Assembly (NCBI GenBank): GCA_004194705.1
Contig: SADC01000098.1
Location: forward strand, 682,001 to 746,000
DNA: 64,000 nt
Direction: 5' to 3'
DNA from: Ditylenchus dipsaci
Lineage: Eukaryota > Nematoda > Chromadorea > Rhabditida > Anguinidae
Both the position numbers and the translations under genes were made by a program. Under the pieces are notes generated by a model. The model searched no databases, was not told the DNA's origin, and saw only the letters and a list, made by a program, of their open reading frames with translations. How positions within the stretch are numbered: position 1 is the first letter of the stretch; each line of letters starts with the position of its first letter. Positions 45,201 to 56,127 of the stretch are shown in pieces.

Positions 45201-48200
45201 GCTTAGAACTAATGATTTGGCCAGCTTCTTACGTTGGTTATTGGACAAATACTTGTGGTTGTCAAATGTATTTTCCAGTGCGTCAGTCTGCTCGTTCTAA
45301 ATCTTTTTTTAAACACTAAATCAAAAATTATTAAAAAAGCACAAACAGTGAATCTTATTTGACCACCTTTGCGTTTGTGCTGACTCTTGTGGTGATTATG
45401 TTGATGCATGGGTCCACCTGCGGGGTTGGCATAAGGATAAAGCCACGGCTGCAATCTACCAAGATCCCATCCTGAAATTAAAATGATATTTATTTTTGAA
45501 AGCTTATTAATTAATACACATTTTTGACACTACTGTAGTTCAAGAAAAAAATGTGCAGCCGAAATTTCCTTCGAAATCTAAGTCACATACGACATTTAAA
45601 AAATACTTGTTTGCTAAGATAGAATTTTAATTTAGATTGCTATGATTTGATATTTTAAAATGACGACCATCCAACTTTTTAAGAACTTTTTTTTAATTTT
45701 TTTAAAGAAGATGATTCAAAACTGGCTATTTTCCGATAAAAAATATACACAGCCAATCCCCGATTTAACGGCCCCCACCTGAAGTTCGTTCCCGCCTAGA
45801 GTCCGACACTTTTTCACCCTGATTTTTGAATTGTTTTGAGAGTTGTCTTTTGGGTAGTTTTTGGGTATTTTGATTTCGCCGATCGTTTTTAAATTAAAAA
45901 TAATTTTGCCGAAAAGCCGCGTGTAATCGATTGAAGCGCCTTCTAATTTAAAAATAGAGAGCCGAAAAATAGAGAGCCAAGACAACTTGGAAAACAATTC
46001 AAAAATCAAGGTAAAAAAGTGTCGGACCCTAGGTGGGAATGAATATGAGGCAGGGCACGTCATATGAGGCACATCGCGCTTTGACTTATTTTTTTTTTAA
46101 ATATTGCCGGTAAACTACTTTCGAGCCATTTTTTCCAACTTCAACATCTTTCATGTTGAAGCTGGAAAACAAACCAAACAATGCACGTACCATAAACAGG
46201 TAAAACAATAGAAATTTCTCTTGTTTATTTAGCCCCAAATGCGGTAAATCAAACTTAAACACCATTTAATTGTAGGTAGATATACCCTTACTTTGCCAAC
46301 AAAGGGGGTAAGGTGAAGTAGTAGTAGGAATTTGCTAGCCGCCTGTATTAAAGAGGTAGCTAGCTGTTGGGCTGGCCGTGTAATCCAATTCCCCGCCTTT
46401 GATTGTGTGCTACTCATACTATCAAAGGTGAAGAGCTGTATAATGCAGCGCCTCAACAACATCAACAAATCTGCTTCTTTTTCTTCTCTTTGTTGTTCGA
46501 GGAGAAGCACGAGAGGATTGGAATTAATACATATACAAATAATGCTGCTGCTAAGTATTAGAATAGAAGAAGAAAGACTAGAAAGCGCAAAACACCAAGA
46601 CCTACTGTAGGTAATGGAACAAAGCAATGAGAGAACATATTGTTAAATAGCGGTAAGCACTGGTTAAAAAAAAGTTCATTCGGTTTTGATTAGTGGCCCT
46701 TCATACGGCCACCCCTTATTTTCTATATACCTTTAAATTTGACTTATCGCTTAAGGATCCAGAGTTGGGGTCAAGGATGTGTATTTTCAAACCATCTTGG
46801 GGGTGTACGTTCATCAGACAGTGCTCTTGATAATTGGAGACCGCCCGATTAATACAAAAATACGTTATGTAAAAATAAAATCAAAATGGTCCTATTTGAG
46901 AACTCATGCTTCTCATTGGGTTATATAAGAATTTAGTCCTGATTTAGTTTCTGGTCTTAATTTAGGACCGATTTCGGTACTATTGCCGTCTTGTTTTATG
47001 TATCATAAAACTAAATGCACATGCCTGACTCCTAATCAGGATTGGATGAGCCACCAATAACAGAAAAAAGTAGAAATTGAGAAGCAAATGGAAAAGCTCA
47101 AGTCGGAGGCAGCACACAATACCAAAGCAACTACGGAATATAGGTCTAGATCTCTCGAGATTTGGGTCACTGACCCGAGATTTTCGAAATTTCGACCCTA
47201 GCTTTTGATTAAAAAAGGCCATTTGCAAAAAATTTTCTTTTTGAGATTTTAGCTTTTTTAAAACTTGTAATTTTCTGTCACCTCTCTCTTTGAAAGAACT
47301 AACTAATTAGTTAAAGACATAAGCTGTATGTATAATAGCATTAATATATGAGGATTACTGCTGTATTGGATTAGTCTGACTCCCAAAGGTTGAGCTGTTT
47401 ACCCAGGCTCGGGTTCAATACTAAGCATTATAGGTAGTGGTCCTAAGCCTACTGCCACAAATACATACATACCTATATCATTCTCTTACTGATCCAATTA
47501 AAAAACATTGCTGCACTTTAAACTCAAGCTTCTTGTCTCAATCAGCTAAATGATTGACTTAGTAGGGACAGTAGTAGAGAGACACACACACACAAGTGAG
47601 CAAATAAATTGTCATAGATTAGGCAGTCAATAACACTACAACACATTTTCTACACAACTACTGCGAGATTACAAAAAAAAAGTTTATGGAAAAAGACCTA
47701 TATAACACAAACTTTATGGTTCAGCGGGGCTTTTCAATCTAATTTTATGCTAAAAAAGCTCCAAGTTCAAATTTTTTTTGACTACACAATTTGTGAAAAT
47801 AAGCACTGTCATATCAAAGACGGACATTTTAGGGTATTTTGGTGAAATATGCTATTTTATCCAATGCTTATTGCTCTTAAAAATAAGATTTGGAATCACA
47901 AAATAATGACGATTCTTATAAATAAGGACAACTGGGAGCTCTGCTATAAAGTGTTTTTTAATGTCGGCGGAAAATGTCGTATTAGTGATTTCAACCTTTT
48001 AAACATAGTCACTTAAGCCGACCTGACGCTGCAGGCATGACTCCAGACATAGCACTTCCACCCACTTGTGCAGCCAATTGCATTTGTTGATGTTGTTGTT
48101 GAGAAGTAGCTGCCGCAGCCATACTTGCTGCTACGTAGTTGTACCTACAAAAAAGCTTTTTATGCTTTATTTTCATCGAACAAAATTGGGTCGATTTTGA

Positions 48201-49801
48201 GATTTTTTTGGCGCTCAGCCTAAAATTAAAAAAGTGGGATCAAGTGAGCTCATGGTGATTAAGAAAACGCAAAAAAACAATTTTTGAAAATCATTTTCTG
48301 GGCTGAGATATAGGATCCCTGGGGTGGGTAATTATTAAAGATTAGGAAAATTAACACTGTCAGGCCCGAGTGTACCAAGTGAGGCTCTAGTGCAGAATTT
48401 CACGGAGAAGGCCACAGAAAAAGAGTGTGGTCAAAAGGTTTGATCTTTTACACTTTGCATAGGTTTGAAAGTTGCTTATTTTTTGACTACCTGCAAACTT
48501 CTAATATTTAGAGTGTTTATGGGTGGTACTTGCTGAAATTTATGTACCACCTAGTTGTGTAATATCTCAAAATATAGCACGTGATCAGAGCTATCTATTG
48601 CGCACAGACTTATAGCAGAGTGATTTTAATTTCACAGAGAATTTTTGATTTTCCCTTACTGAAGATGCATGCCCACGCTAATAAGAGGTGGTGCCCGGGA
48701 ATTGAAATAACTTTCCATTAAACTTCTGTATGGATTTTTCAATTTGTCTTCTAACAAAACCATACCTAAAATAAAATTATAGGCCTTGTTTGGTTAGAAA
48801 CCAGGTAGAAAAATCCGTTCAGAAGTTCAATGATTAGGAGAAAATTTTGAATACCCGGGCACTACTTCTTATTAGCGGGGCATGCCCCTTCAAGCCAGTT
48901 TTTAGAAATTATTAATTTAGACACAATAATGAGCATAATTTTGTGTAGAAGTAATGTTTATCTACATGCTAAATGCAGAATCTAGCAAACTTTGGCATTT
49001 AAATTTTCACGAATGCACGAAAAAAGTTTGTTATTATATATTTGTCTCGTGATTTTGTCAGGCGTCTTGTGACTCTGACTCGTGAGACATCTGACAAATT
49101 TACGAGACAAGTTTTAATATTGAACCTTTTCCAAGAATTCTTAAAAACTTTTAATTTCAAAATGTTCGCTAGATTCTGCTGATCATTTTAAGTAAAAATA
49201 TTTAAAAAGTGAAATAAAAAGTTATGTTTACAAACCGGTTGAAATTTGTCTCGCGACTTTTGTCTCGCGAGAGTCTGAGGAGAGCTTAAATAAATGTGGC
49301 TATGTTTTACGAGGCGTATAAACAAGCGGAAATTATTTTCCGTTGAAAACCACTCTATTGAAAACAAATTCGAAACACCCACCACTGATTAGCATTCATC
49401 TGAGCATTAGGTAGTGCCGGAATGACTACTTCAGGGGATGAACAGCCTTCTACCGCTTTGGAAGAAGCACTGGAAGGGGATATGCTGTCTTCTCGATCTT
49501 CTTCTTTGCCTAACTTACTAAACTGATCTTCTAATGCTCCTTCTGCGCTTTTCCTTCTTACACTTTTCATAGGATTATGCTCCAACACCACCTTTGGACT
49601 CAAACCATTAGCAATAGAATTGTGCCTAGTGCCCAAATCCCTAGCTTTTTCGACCAACTGGGCACTCGAATTATTCAGCAGCAGGTTCAATTGGTGCAAA
49701 AATGTCGGGGCTGGTATACTAGCTTTAGGAGATGGCTTGGCGTTATCGGTTTGCAACAAACTAGAAATTGAAAAAAGTGCCTGACCACTGGAAGCAGTCA
49801 T
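42284..49801 (-). CDS. hhex: HHEX-type homeobox transcription factor
   Basis: Nuclear DNA-binding regulator; HHEX acts mainly as a repressor in endoderm, pharynx and blood-lineage development in animals. Exons: 49383-49801, 48023-48144, 45347-45471, 45192-45296, 42284-42385, all GT-AG and in phase; 873 nt, 290 aa, near the usual 270. An eh1-like Groucho-binding motif, FSISSLLQ, lies at residues 10-17. Exon 2 encodes an Ala/Gln-rich stretch (AAAATSQQQHQQ). The homeodomain (about 213-272) opens with HKRKGGQIRFT, the HHEX hallmark; continues EQTDALENTFDNHKYLS and LSERQ; and ends VKTWFQNRRAKHRR. Splitting before VKTWF matches the vertebrate gene as I recall it. Contact residues Q50, N51 and R53 are intact; position 56 is His where HHEX has Trp. 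Introns carry several MITEs. This is the most secure call in the window. Confidence 0.94.
42617..42813. mobile_element. hAT-like MITE (CAGGG family)
   Basis: Ends CAGGGTTAC and GTAACCCTG; flanks CTTTATAT and CATTATAC agree at 6 of 8 positions. In the last HHEX intron. A related interior without clear ends lies at about 47790-47945. Confidence 0.7.
43609..43824. mobile_element. TACCGTAT-ended MITE, copy 5
   Basis: Ends ACCGTATTTCCTGTAA and, reversed, ACCGCATTTCCTGTAA, with inner AACGTGTTTGTGGCATT against AATGCCGCAAACACG. It lies in the last HHEX intron. A short GACAATCCGTCAGC pogo-like relic sits just upstream at 43460-43530. Confidence 0.7.
44560..44960. repeat. direct duplication and GTAGGCGAGGATA tandem
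   Basis: GAATCTCAGCTACAAAA and GGACAAGCTCTCA occur in the same order at about 44585-44695 and 44770-44885, a diverged tandem copy. It is followed at 44900-44960 by four GGTAGGCGAGGATA-like units. HHEX intron 4. Confidence 0.6.
45740..46060. mobile_element. pogo-like family member, worn ends
   Basis: GTTCGTTCCCGCCTAGAGTC at the left and GTCGGACCCTAGGTGGGAAT at the right are inverted, the same internal signature as 24437-24714. The outer tips are degraded. HHEX intron 2. Confidence 0.6.
48666..48890. mobile_element. MITE family B, copy 2
   Basis: Ends GCATGCCC and GGGGCATGC; inner TTCTAACAAAACCATACC against TTGGTTAGAAACCAGG. Homologous to 6327-6562. HHEX intron 1. A TTTGTCTCGTGA-rich palindrome follows at about 49040-49115. 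Confidence 0.7.
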
Positions 49802-50310
49802 TACGACTGCAAAATAGATTGATCCGCTTAGTTATCCACACACAGATTTAATTGGGTAGGTGATTTGCGGAGTGAAGAATGGTCGCGCTTTTCACTCTGG
49901 CTGTAGTATTAGTGGGATGGATCACTTTACTGGTACTACTGCTGCTGATAGTCTTGTTGCTTGCTTGCCTCCTACCTCCTCGATCAACAGGGCCCTTGTT
50001 GCTAATTGAAGTCTCCTCCTACTCCTAATAGTGCTGCTATTCAATCCATTGCTTGAGTTACTACTTGAAGAGATGCTTCTGATGTTTCTGCCTGTGTTTG
50101 AGTAAAGCACCCAATCAAATGAAAGGATGAGGGAAATGCTCAAGTTGTGCGCATCTAATGCACATCCTACTACTCTCTTGCTCAAAGGAAATTGGAGATG
50201 GGAATAGTATTAGCGACAGAATACTACTGTAAGTCTTGGATGGTTGCTAATTGAGGAACAAGTTGCTTTTGGTGGAAGATATATTCCTTGCAACGTTCAT
50301 ACCCCTTTTT
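49802..50310. promoter_or_regulatory. upstream region of HHEX
   Basis: The 510 bp upstream of the HHEX ATG is less AT-rich than its surroundings and rich in GCTACT/GTTGCT triplets. It probably holds the 5' UTR and promoter, but no specific site can be defended. Confidence 0.3.
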
Positions 50311-50528
50311 AGAGGCATACCAGCGCTTTACACTGCAAATTAAGGGGACCAGCAATTTTTCAAAAATCATTTTTTTTTTACTTGTTTCAACTCAAATCTG
50401 ATATTTATTACCTTATACTACTTTTAAAAAGTAGGCAGAAAAATTTCGTCGGATCAGGTAGAAGGCTTATAGAAAATAGTAGAGAAAGAAGGTTGCTGGT
50501 CTCCGCCTTAACGCGCTACTATGCCCCT
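50311..50528. mobile_element. MITE family A, copy 3
   Basis: Ends GGCATACCAGCGCTTTACAC and, reversed, GGCATAGTAGCGCGTTAAGG, with inner GGGACCAGCAATTTTTC against GAAGGTTGCTGGTCTCC. Confidence 0.75.
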
Positions 50529-50719
50529 TTAAAGCGCACACACAATGAGAAGTCTGTTTGCGAACTAAGAAAACTCACTAAGAATCCCGGAAACAGAATC
50601 CTCGCTTTTTTTACTTCAATTTCCAAAATTATTCAGTGGTTTTTATTTTGACTAAAAATAGGATTTTACAAGCTTAAGTTTGTTTAAACCCGTATTTTTT
50701 CACACCAATCGATATTATC

Positions 50720-51040
50720 ATGAATCCACCCGACAAAAACACACTTACTTTTTTTTGCCACCAACTGGTCATAATGCAACATGGTTATTGGGCTCCTAAA
50801 TGTCAGTCTATTTTGGTGAGAGTTGAATGTAATGAAGTTTTTGTGAGATTTTTCAGGGCTTGGCAGCCGTGCTTGTGGTTTTTTCATTGTTCTATGTGGC
50901 CCTGTCTGGATTCGGGTAGCGATGAAAAGATTGAAAATGCGTACAATTCCATCGTCTTCTTAACTTTCGCGCTTGTAGTTGAGCTGCTTATAGTTTATCT
51001 GTTCGCATTTGCAACGTGGACCGTTTACAAGAATATTAAG
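50720..51040 (+). pseudogene. two-TM membrane protein fragment, one-base shift
   Basis: ATG at 50720 opens a 96-nt exon ending at GTGAGA; a 41-nt intron ends TTTTTCAG at 50856. Exon 2 reads GLAAVLVVFSLFYVALSGFG, a clear membrane segment, then hits TAG at 50917-50919. One base over, the coding signal continues SDEKIENAYNSIVFLTFALV..., a second membrane segment, up to 51040. There the TACCGTAT MITE (51041-51291) begins. So one extra base separates two well-formed halves. No downstream exon was found. Loosely like four-TM proteins, but too short to name. Confidence 0.45.
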
Positions 51041-51291
51041 TACCGTATTTTCTCTAATTATAGACTCGTCTCTAATCATAGACCCCCTAATTACAAGTGG
51101 TCTGAAATTTCTGTTTTCATTAACTTTTAAAGCTCTGTAAAAAGTGCCTGTGAGGGATTTTAAAAATCTAACAGGCACTTTTTACAGAGCTCAAAAGATA
51201 ATGAAAACAGAAGTTTCAGACCGCTTGAAGCTTGAAAAAATTGCCACTCTCTAATTATAGACCCGGGTCTATAATTAGAGAAAATACGGTA
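51041..51291. mobile_element. TACCGTAT-ended MITE, copy 6, near-perfect palindrome
   Basis: Ends TACCGTATTTTCTCTAATTA and complement. Arms stay paired almost to the centre (AAAGTGCCTGTGAGG against CTAACAGGCACTTT). Subterminal CTAATTATAGACCC units lie on both sides. Confidence 0.85.
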
Positions 51292-51892
51292 TGCTTGAAT
51301 TCAATTTCAAAATTCGTTTTTCTTCAAAGTAAGGAGCTCTTAAAGGGTGCAAACAGTACAATTTTTTTCATAACTCTTTGTTGTTTCTTCTCAATACTTT
51401 TTTAAGCTATTTAATCGATGTATATAAATTTTTTTTAACTGCCTAGTTTTAAAAAGCAATGTGAAGTTATATGAGGTTTCATACAAAACTAGTAAAAAAC
51501 GAAACGGTGCAAAAATATTCTGGTCCGCGCTTTTCGCGGACGGGCATTCTTTTTTCAACATTAGAAGTCTTAGTTACAGTAGCGTACATTTAACTGTCAT
51601 AGTGAGGCTAAAATGATGCGGGAAAAATAGCAGTCACAGTATCGGAGTCACCGTTTATCTACAAAGAAGGCCACAGATCGCAACGATAAAAAATTTCCAG
51701 CAATGTTAGTTAGCAAAAAAGCAATAATAAAAATACCCCTCCTCGCTTTAAATCGAACTCGAATAACAACTGGTCAATTTATTTTATCATCTCTTGCCTT
51801 TTTACGGTTCAAAAAGTTATCACACTACATCTTAATCTCAAAAGTCTACTTAAGCTTATGGCCAAACTTTTCTGCGACATTATCTTCTATAT
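51292..51892. other. intergenic, no gene seen
   Basis: AT-rich; no exon or repeat end was supported. Confidence 0.4.
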
Positions 51893-52433
51893 ACAGAGTG
51901 TTTAAAGAAACTTTTTGATCGGCCATAACTTTTTGGTATGACACAAACTGGAAATTCTGCAAACGCAGTTCGGCTCAGTTTGTTCTAACATTTTTTTGAT
52001 GTGTGATGTGAAAAACGCGATTTTCGCTTAGTACCTCCCCCCTGTGATTTGGGTCTTGCCCATTCAGAGGCCATCCACAGACCGAGATCCGAACCGCAGG
52101 GAACCAAACAAAAACGTGTTTTTGACATTACATACCAAATAAAATTGTTAGAACAAACGGAGCCAAACTGTGTTTACAGAAATTCTGTTTTGCGTCATAG
52201 CAAAATATCATAGCCGTTTCCCTGTGGTTTGGGCCTTCTCAATCAGAGGCCACCTACTTACCAGGACTCAAACCACAAGGATGACCACGAGTTAAACGTG
52301 TTTTTCACATTAAATAACAAAAAGTTGCTAGAGCGCTTTGAGTCGATCTGAGAAAACAGATTGTAAAAACGGCTTAGGAAAAAGTTATCAAGTTTTAAAT
52401 GTGTAAGAAAAATCTAATACACCTAGTATAAAA
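51893..52433. repeat. inverted/direct repeat block around TTTGGGYCTT
   Basis: Segments CTGTGATTTGGGTCTTGCCC / CTGTGGTTTGGGCCTTCTC and their inverted partners (AACCGCAGGGAACC, AACCACAAGG) recur, together with AAACGTGTTTTTSACATTA. Probably a palindromic element with end TACAGAGTGTTTAAAG; the right tip is unclear. Confidence 0.5.
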
Positions 52434-52676
52434 GAAACAAAAAATGAGCACGAAAAAGCATCGAACACGGTCAGATACAGTGTGACTCCAAATGTGACGG
52501 CGTCGCAAAAACTTTAATCTTCATGGTAGCATACTGCGACCGCTACTCAAATGTGGCTAAAATGTTTGTGAAAATTCGGTCGCGGCCAAACATTTTCGCG
52601 ACATTAACATAGAAAAGGTTGTATGTTTTTTTATAAGACATGGGTTATATACAACCCTTCCTGACTGACTGTTTAG

Positions 52677-54078
52677 AGTCCCAAGCCAGTGTCTTCCTTC
52701 TTTCAATTTCGACCAAGTTGCTCCTCCTTCTGAACCCAATGCTTTTCTGCCTGCTGTTGCATTTAGTGGAATTGCCGACGTGGAAGCTCCTACTAGCAGT
52801 CAGGTCTGAAATCAAGGATTTCGGTCTAAAGTCTCTGCGCTAACACGAAAAATGGTCTTCAATATACAGGGTGTCTCAAAAGTATTGGGTACTTTTTGAA
52901 AATTTTGTGTACGTAGCCCTTGCCCGGTCGATTCCCTCTTTTTCGTGAAACTCCACAAAATATGATTTTGAGAACACAGCAAATTTATTTTTAATTGTTA
53001 TCTCATTTCTATTTAAAGAAAATGGTTTATGGGGCAGAACAAGAAAATTTCAAAAAATTAGAGATTCAGACAAGTTTTGCATGAATTTTCAAAAAATGCC
53101 CAATACTTTTGAGACACCCTGTACACTGTTTGGCGCTTGCGACTTTTGCGCTTTGTTTGTAAGTATTTCTTTTTCTGTTACGTGAGTTTTCCTGTTTTAA
53201 TTTGTACCCACAAGCCATTCTTTGTACATGAAAGTGGGGTTTCTGCAGAGGATCAAGACTACTCAGTTTACAAGAAATGTGAACATAAAGCTATTCCGCT
53301 TTACAGGATCCCAATCCCTCGCAATGTGCGCTGTGCTGCTCTTTGCCGGACACTATAATCTGAAGTAGCTTTTGAGACCTTTTGGAGAGAAAAAAAGTTC
53401 TGGAAAAAATCAGCCTGGGGGACCAAGGCAAAATTTTTCAATAATTTTTTTTGTAAAAATATTAAAAAATTAAATAAACACTTTTTGAAACTTTTGGGAA
53501 TTCTCCGCAAACCAAATCAAGAGGAGTGACTACGGCATGTTTTTTCAAAGAACTGTCAGTGCATATAGAACCGAGACTAGAATCGCATGGTTATCTGATG
53601 GTGTAATTACTTTAAAGGAAAAGTGAGTATATTCAAGCCATTTACGCTAAAACCAAAAAACTGGGTAGTTCTTCCCAAATCTGTGAATTTTCGCGTATCG
53701 TCCAAAACAATTACAATCAAGGATATTACGGGAAATCTGACAACAAGTTTAAAATGTATTAGTCACCACTACCACTGATTTTTCGGCACATCATACATTT
53801 CCCAGTTTCACAAAATGGACTGTATAGACACGGATTGTCACTCAAATGAGTTACATCAAGTCGAATGCTAAACAGAAATGTTTGTTAGTTGCTATTGACG
53901 GCATTGGCTTTAATAGCTGTGTTTCTGGGCCATCTTTTGTGCTTAAGACTCGAATGAGAGTAAAAACATTTATAGTAATGAAGATGGTAATCGATACTGT
54001 CTTCAGCTGCATAGAACAATAGAAGAACTAGAAACCCAAATGCTAGTCAACAACATACAATCCAAAGATTACCACTAA
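52677..54078 (+). CDS. multi-exon protein, unrecognised
   Basis: Small exons with matching phases: 52677-52803, 53249-53364, 53524-53622, 53669-53755, perhaps 53806-53821, and a last exon in about 53876-54078. Readable protein: FNFDQVAPPSEPNAFLPAV..., RIKTTQFTRNVNIKLF..., SDYGMFFQRTVSAYRTETR..., SSQICEFSRIVQNNYNQGYY..., and at the end GNRYCLQLHRTIEELETQ before TAA at 54076. Introns of 46-54 nt match the window's usual size. The first exon was not found, and the joins after 53755 are uncertain because two frames stay open. Composition is protein-like, but I cannot name the family. Its first intron holds the mariner-type MITE at 52867-53121. Confidence 0.45.
52867..53121. mobile_element. mariner-type MITE, CAGGGTGTCTCAAAAG ends
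   Basis: Near-perfect ends CAGGGTGTCTCAAAAGTATT and complement, flanked by TA. This is a common Tc1/mariner terminal sequence. No transposase. A lone similar end (TACAGGGTGACCCAATA) lies at about 58398. Confidence 0.85.
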
Positions 54079-54815
54079 CACTAAAGTTGAGGGCTGCAAA
54101 GCACGAGAAAATCAATTTTAACTTAATTTCAGCGTCAAATTCAAATCATATAAAACTCTGATTATACGGTTATTATATCAATTTTTATTTCTGCGTCTTG
54201 TGGCATAGTTCGATTTTGTAAATGAAACTTTCCTGTTTGCGTAGCTGCGCACTTAAATATGTTTTGGATAGAAAGCACGGTCCCCCAAAATTTGAATTTA
54301 CTTACCGTAGAAAAAAGGCAGAACGCCAAGAACTCTTTTTGGCGAGTTATCGAATTTGAACGAATTTTTTGCGAATTTTTGTTTTTTCAAAAAAATCTCA
54401 ACAATGTGTTCGATATTTTATGATTTCGGAACAATAACACAACAAATTTTTCACGACATTTTTATTGCGACAAAATGAAATGTAGCGGCTCCAGCCTATG
54501 GGTGTTAGTTCACCCGCCTGCTACAGCGTGAAAGCCTACCCAATGATGCACTAAAAATGCCGCCCCCGCAAACAAAGTAATCATTGATTGCTCGGAAAGA
54601 AGTTTCAAATTTAGTAGATGCTATATCTCAGCAACCAGTTTTAATAATAGATGTACTTCAGTTTAGCTAAAAAAGGCGAAACTTTAATCGAATAGTTTTT
54701 ATCTTCACAGCTTTATTATACAACTTTTAATAGGGCGACTTTTCCTAAAACATAACTTTTGAATTTAACGGAAAACATTTGTAGAAAAGCAGCTGTCGAA
54801 ATTGTCTAAGGTCCC
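54079..54815. other. intergenic, no gene seen
   Basis: No exon supported. A slightly GC-richer piece (54480-54570) did not fold into anything convincing by eye. Confidence 0.4.
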
Positions 54816-55228
54816 AGCAGTGTTTTAATCGACACCGACATTGACACGGACATGTCAGTTTACCCAACCTGACATTTTTTTAAAGTGATCGTAGGTATAA
54901 AAAAAACTGTCTTTTCGAAATTATATAAAGTGCATTAGAAAATATTTAAAAAAATGTCAGTGTCAGTTCAGACTTTGCTAAACTGACATTGAAAATAAAA
55001 CGGACACTTACTTTCTCCGGCTTTTTTATAAACTTATAATTTTTATAAACAGGTGAAAATCTGATAACACCTTTCTCAATCAGAAATTCCTCAGCTTTCT
55101 AACGCACTTTACAGAATTTTTAACAGACAGCTGTTTATGTCAACGACCACTTTTAAAAAATGTCAGGTTATCTAAACTGACATGTCAGTGTCAATGTCGC
55201 TGCCAGTGTCAATTATGAAAACACTGCT
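54816..55228. mobile_element. inverted-array element with TGACATGTCAGTGTCA motif
   Basis: Ends AGCAGTGTTTTAATCGACAC and, reversed, AGCAGTGTTTTCATAATTGA. Arrays of GACATGTCAGT / TGTCAGTGTCA lie at both ends in opposite orientation, with matching AAAAAATGTCAGG inner segments. No gene inside. Confidence 0.75.
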
Positions 55229-55331
55229 TCCTAGCCACCTTTTTTGCACACACACCAACCCGAAAAAGCTTAAACACGAAGCTACACAATCATGAAAAAA
55301 TCATATTAACAATCTGACTATGCCACGAGAT

Positions 55332-55506
55332 CAGGGCTCTCATCTTGAAATGTCGAGATAAAGTACAACATTTTTTTTGTCAAAAGTGTCATTTTGTCCA
55401 GTGCCTGTTGAGGTTTGAGCACTAGAAAAAATATTTTGGCGAAAAATCTTAAAAATTTGAAACACTAAAGGTCTTAATCTTAGAATAAAGTACAGATGAG
55501 AGCCCC
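55332..55506. mobile_element. hAT-like MITE (CAGGG family)
   Basis: Ends CAGGGCTCTCATC and GATGAGAGCCCCG; inner TTTTGTCCAGTGCCTG signature. Flanking 8-mers CACGAGAT and CATAAGAC match weakly. Confidence 0.65.
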
Positions 55507-55650
55507 GCATAAGACGCATAATATGTATGCTTAGATTTTCGACATGAACTCAATTTGACATTGAAAAATCAAGTTAAAGTTGACTTTTGCGCGGTTTGCG
55601 TTTTAGACATTTTTTAACCGCAAAGATTGGAAATTTCATTTTTTATTATA

Positions 55651-55847
55651 TGCCTTGTAAAGGACCATAGTTTTTGAGCACAGCGGCATGCGCAAAATTT
55701 GAATTGGCGGGGGAAGCTTCTCTTTCGTCTCTCACTATACTCGAATGATTCATTTCGAACGACTCCAAAGAGTACAGTGAGAGACCAAAGAAAACTGTAA
55801 CCCGCCAATTAAAATTTTACAATGTTTGTATGCAAAACCATGGTCCT
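55651..55847. mobile_element. TTAA-type MITE, copy 2
   Basis: Ends AGGACCATAG and CATGGTCCT, with TTAA at the right and GTAA at the left. Inner arms TTTCGTCTCTCACTATACTC against GAGTACAGTGAGAGACC. Homologous to 12360-12529. Confidence 0.7.
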
Positions 55848-56127
55848 TTAAACAAAAATTCGACTAATAAATAGGGATGTAGAAATAGCCGGATTTTCGG
55901 ATAATAAGCCGATCTAATTTCAATTTGTCGTATAAAATGACTAGCTAATTTGATGGCTAATACATGTCTTTGGGTTCTTTTGTGAAGACTGAATTGAGAG
56001 GTCTGGCCTACAATTTTTTTCCGGCGAACTCGACAGCCCTAGAAAAACAGTTTGAAATAAAAGAACTAAAAAATCACTATTATTTTTTTCAATAAACAGT
56101 AAACTCAAAACATACGGTTGCAGTATT

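Noticed and set aside
46229..46627. 132-codon minus-strand frame in HHEX intron 2
   Set aside because: The intron is already bounded by two in-phase HHEX exons; the frame is low-complexity and has an opposite-strand twin.
53200..53358. Alternative frame DQDYSVYKKCEHKAIPLYRI in the unknown gene
   Set aside because: It hits a stop at once and cannot be joined in phase to the exons on either side, whereas the frame RIKTTQFTRN can.
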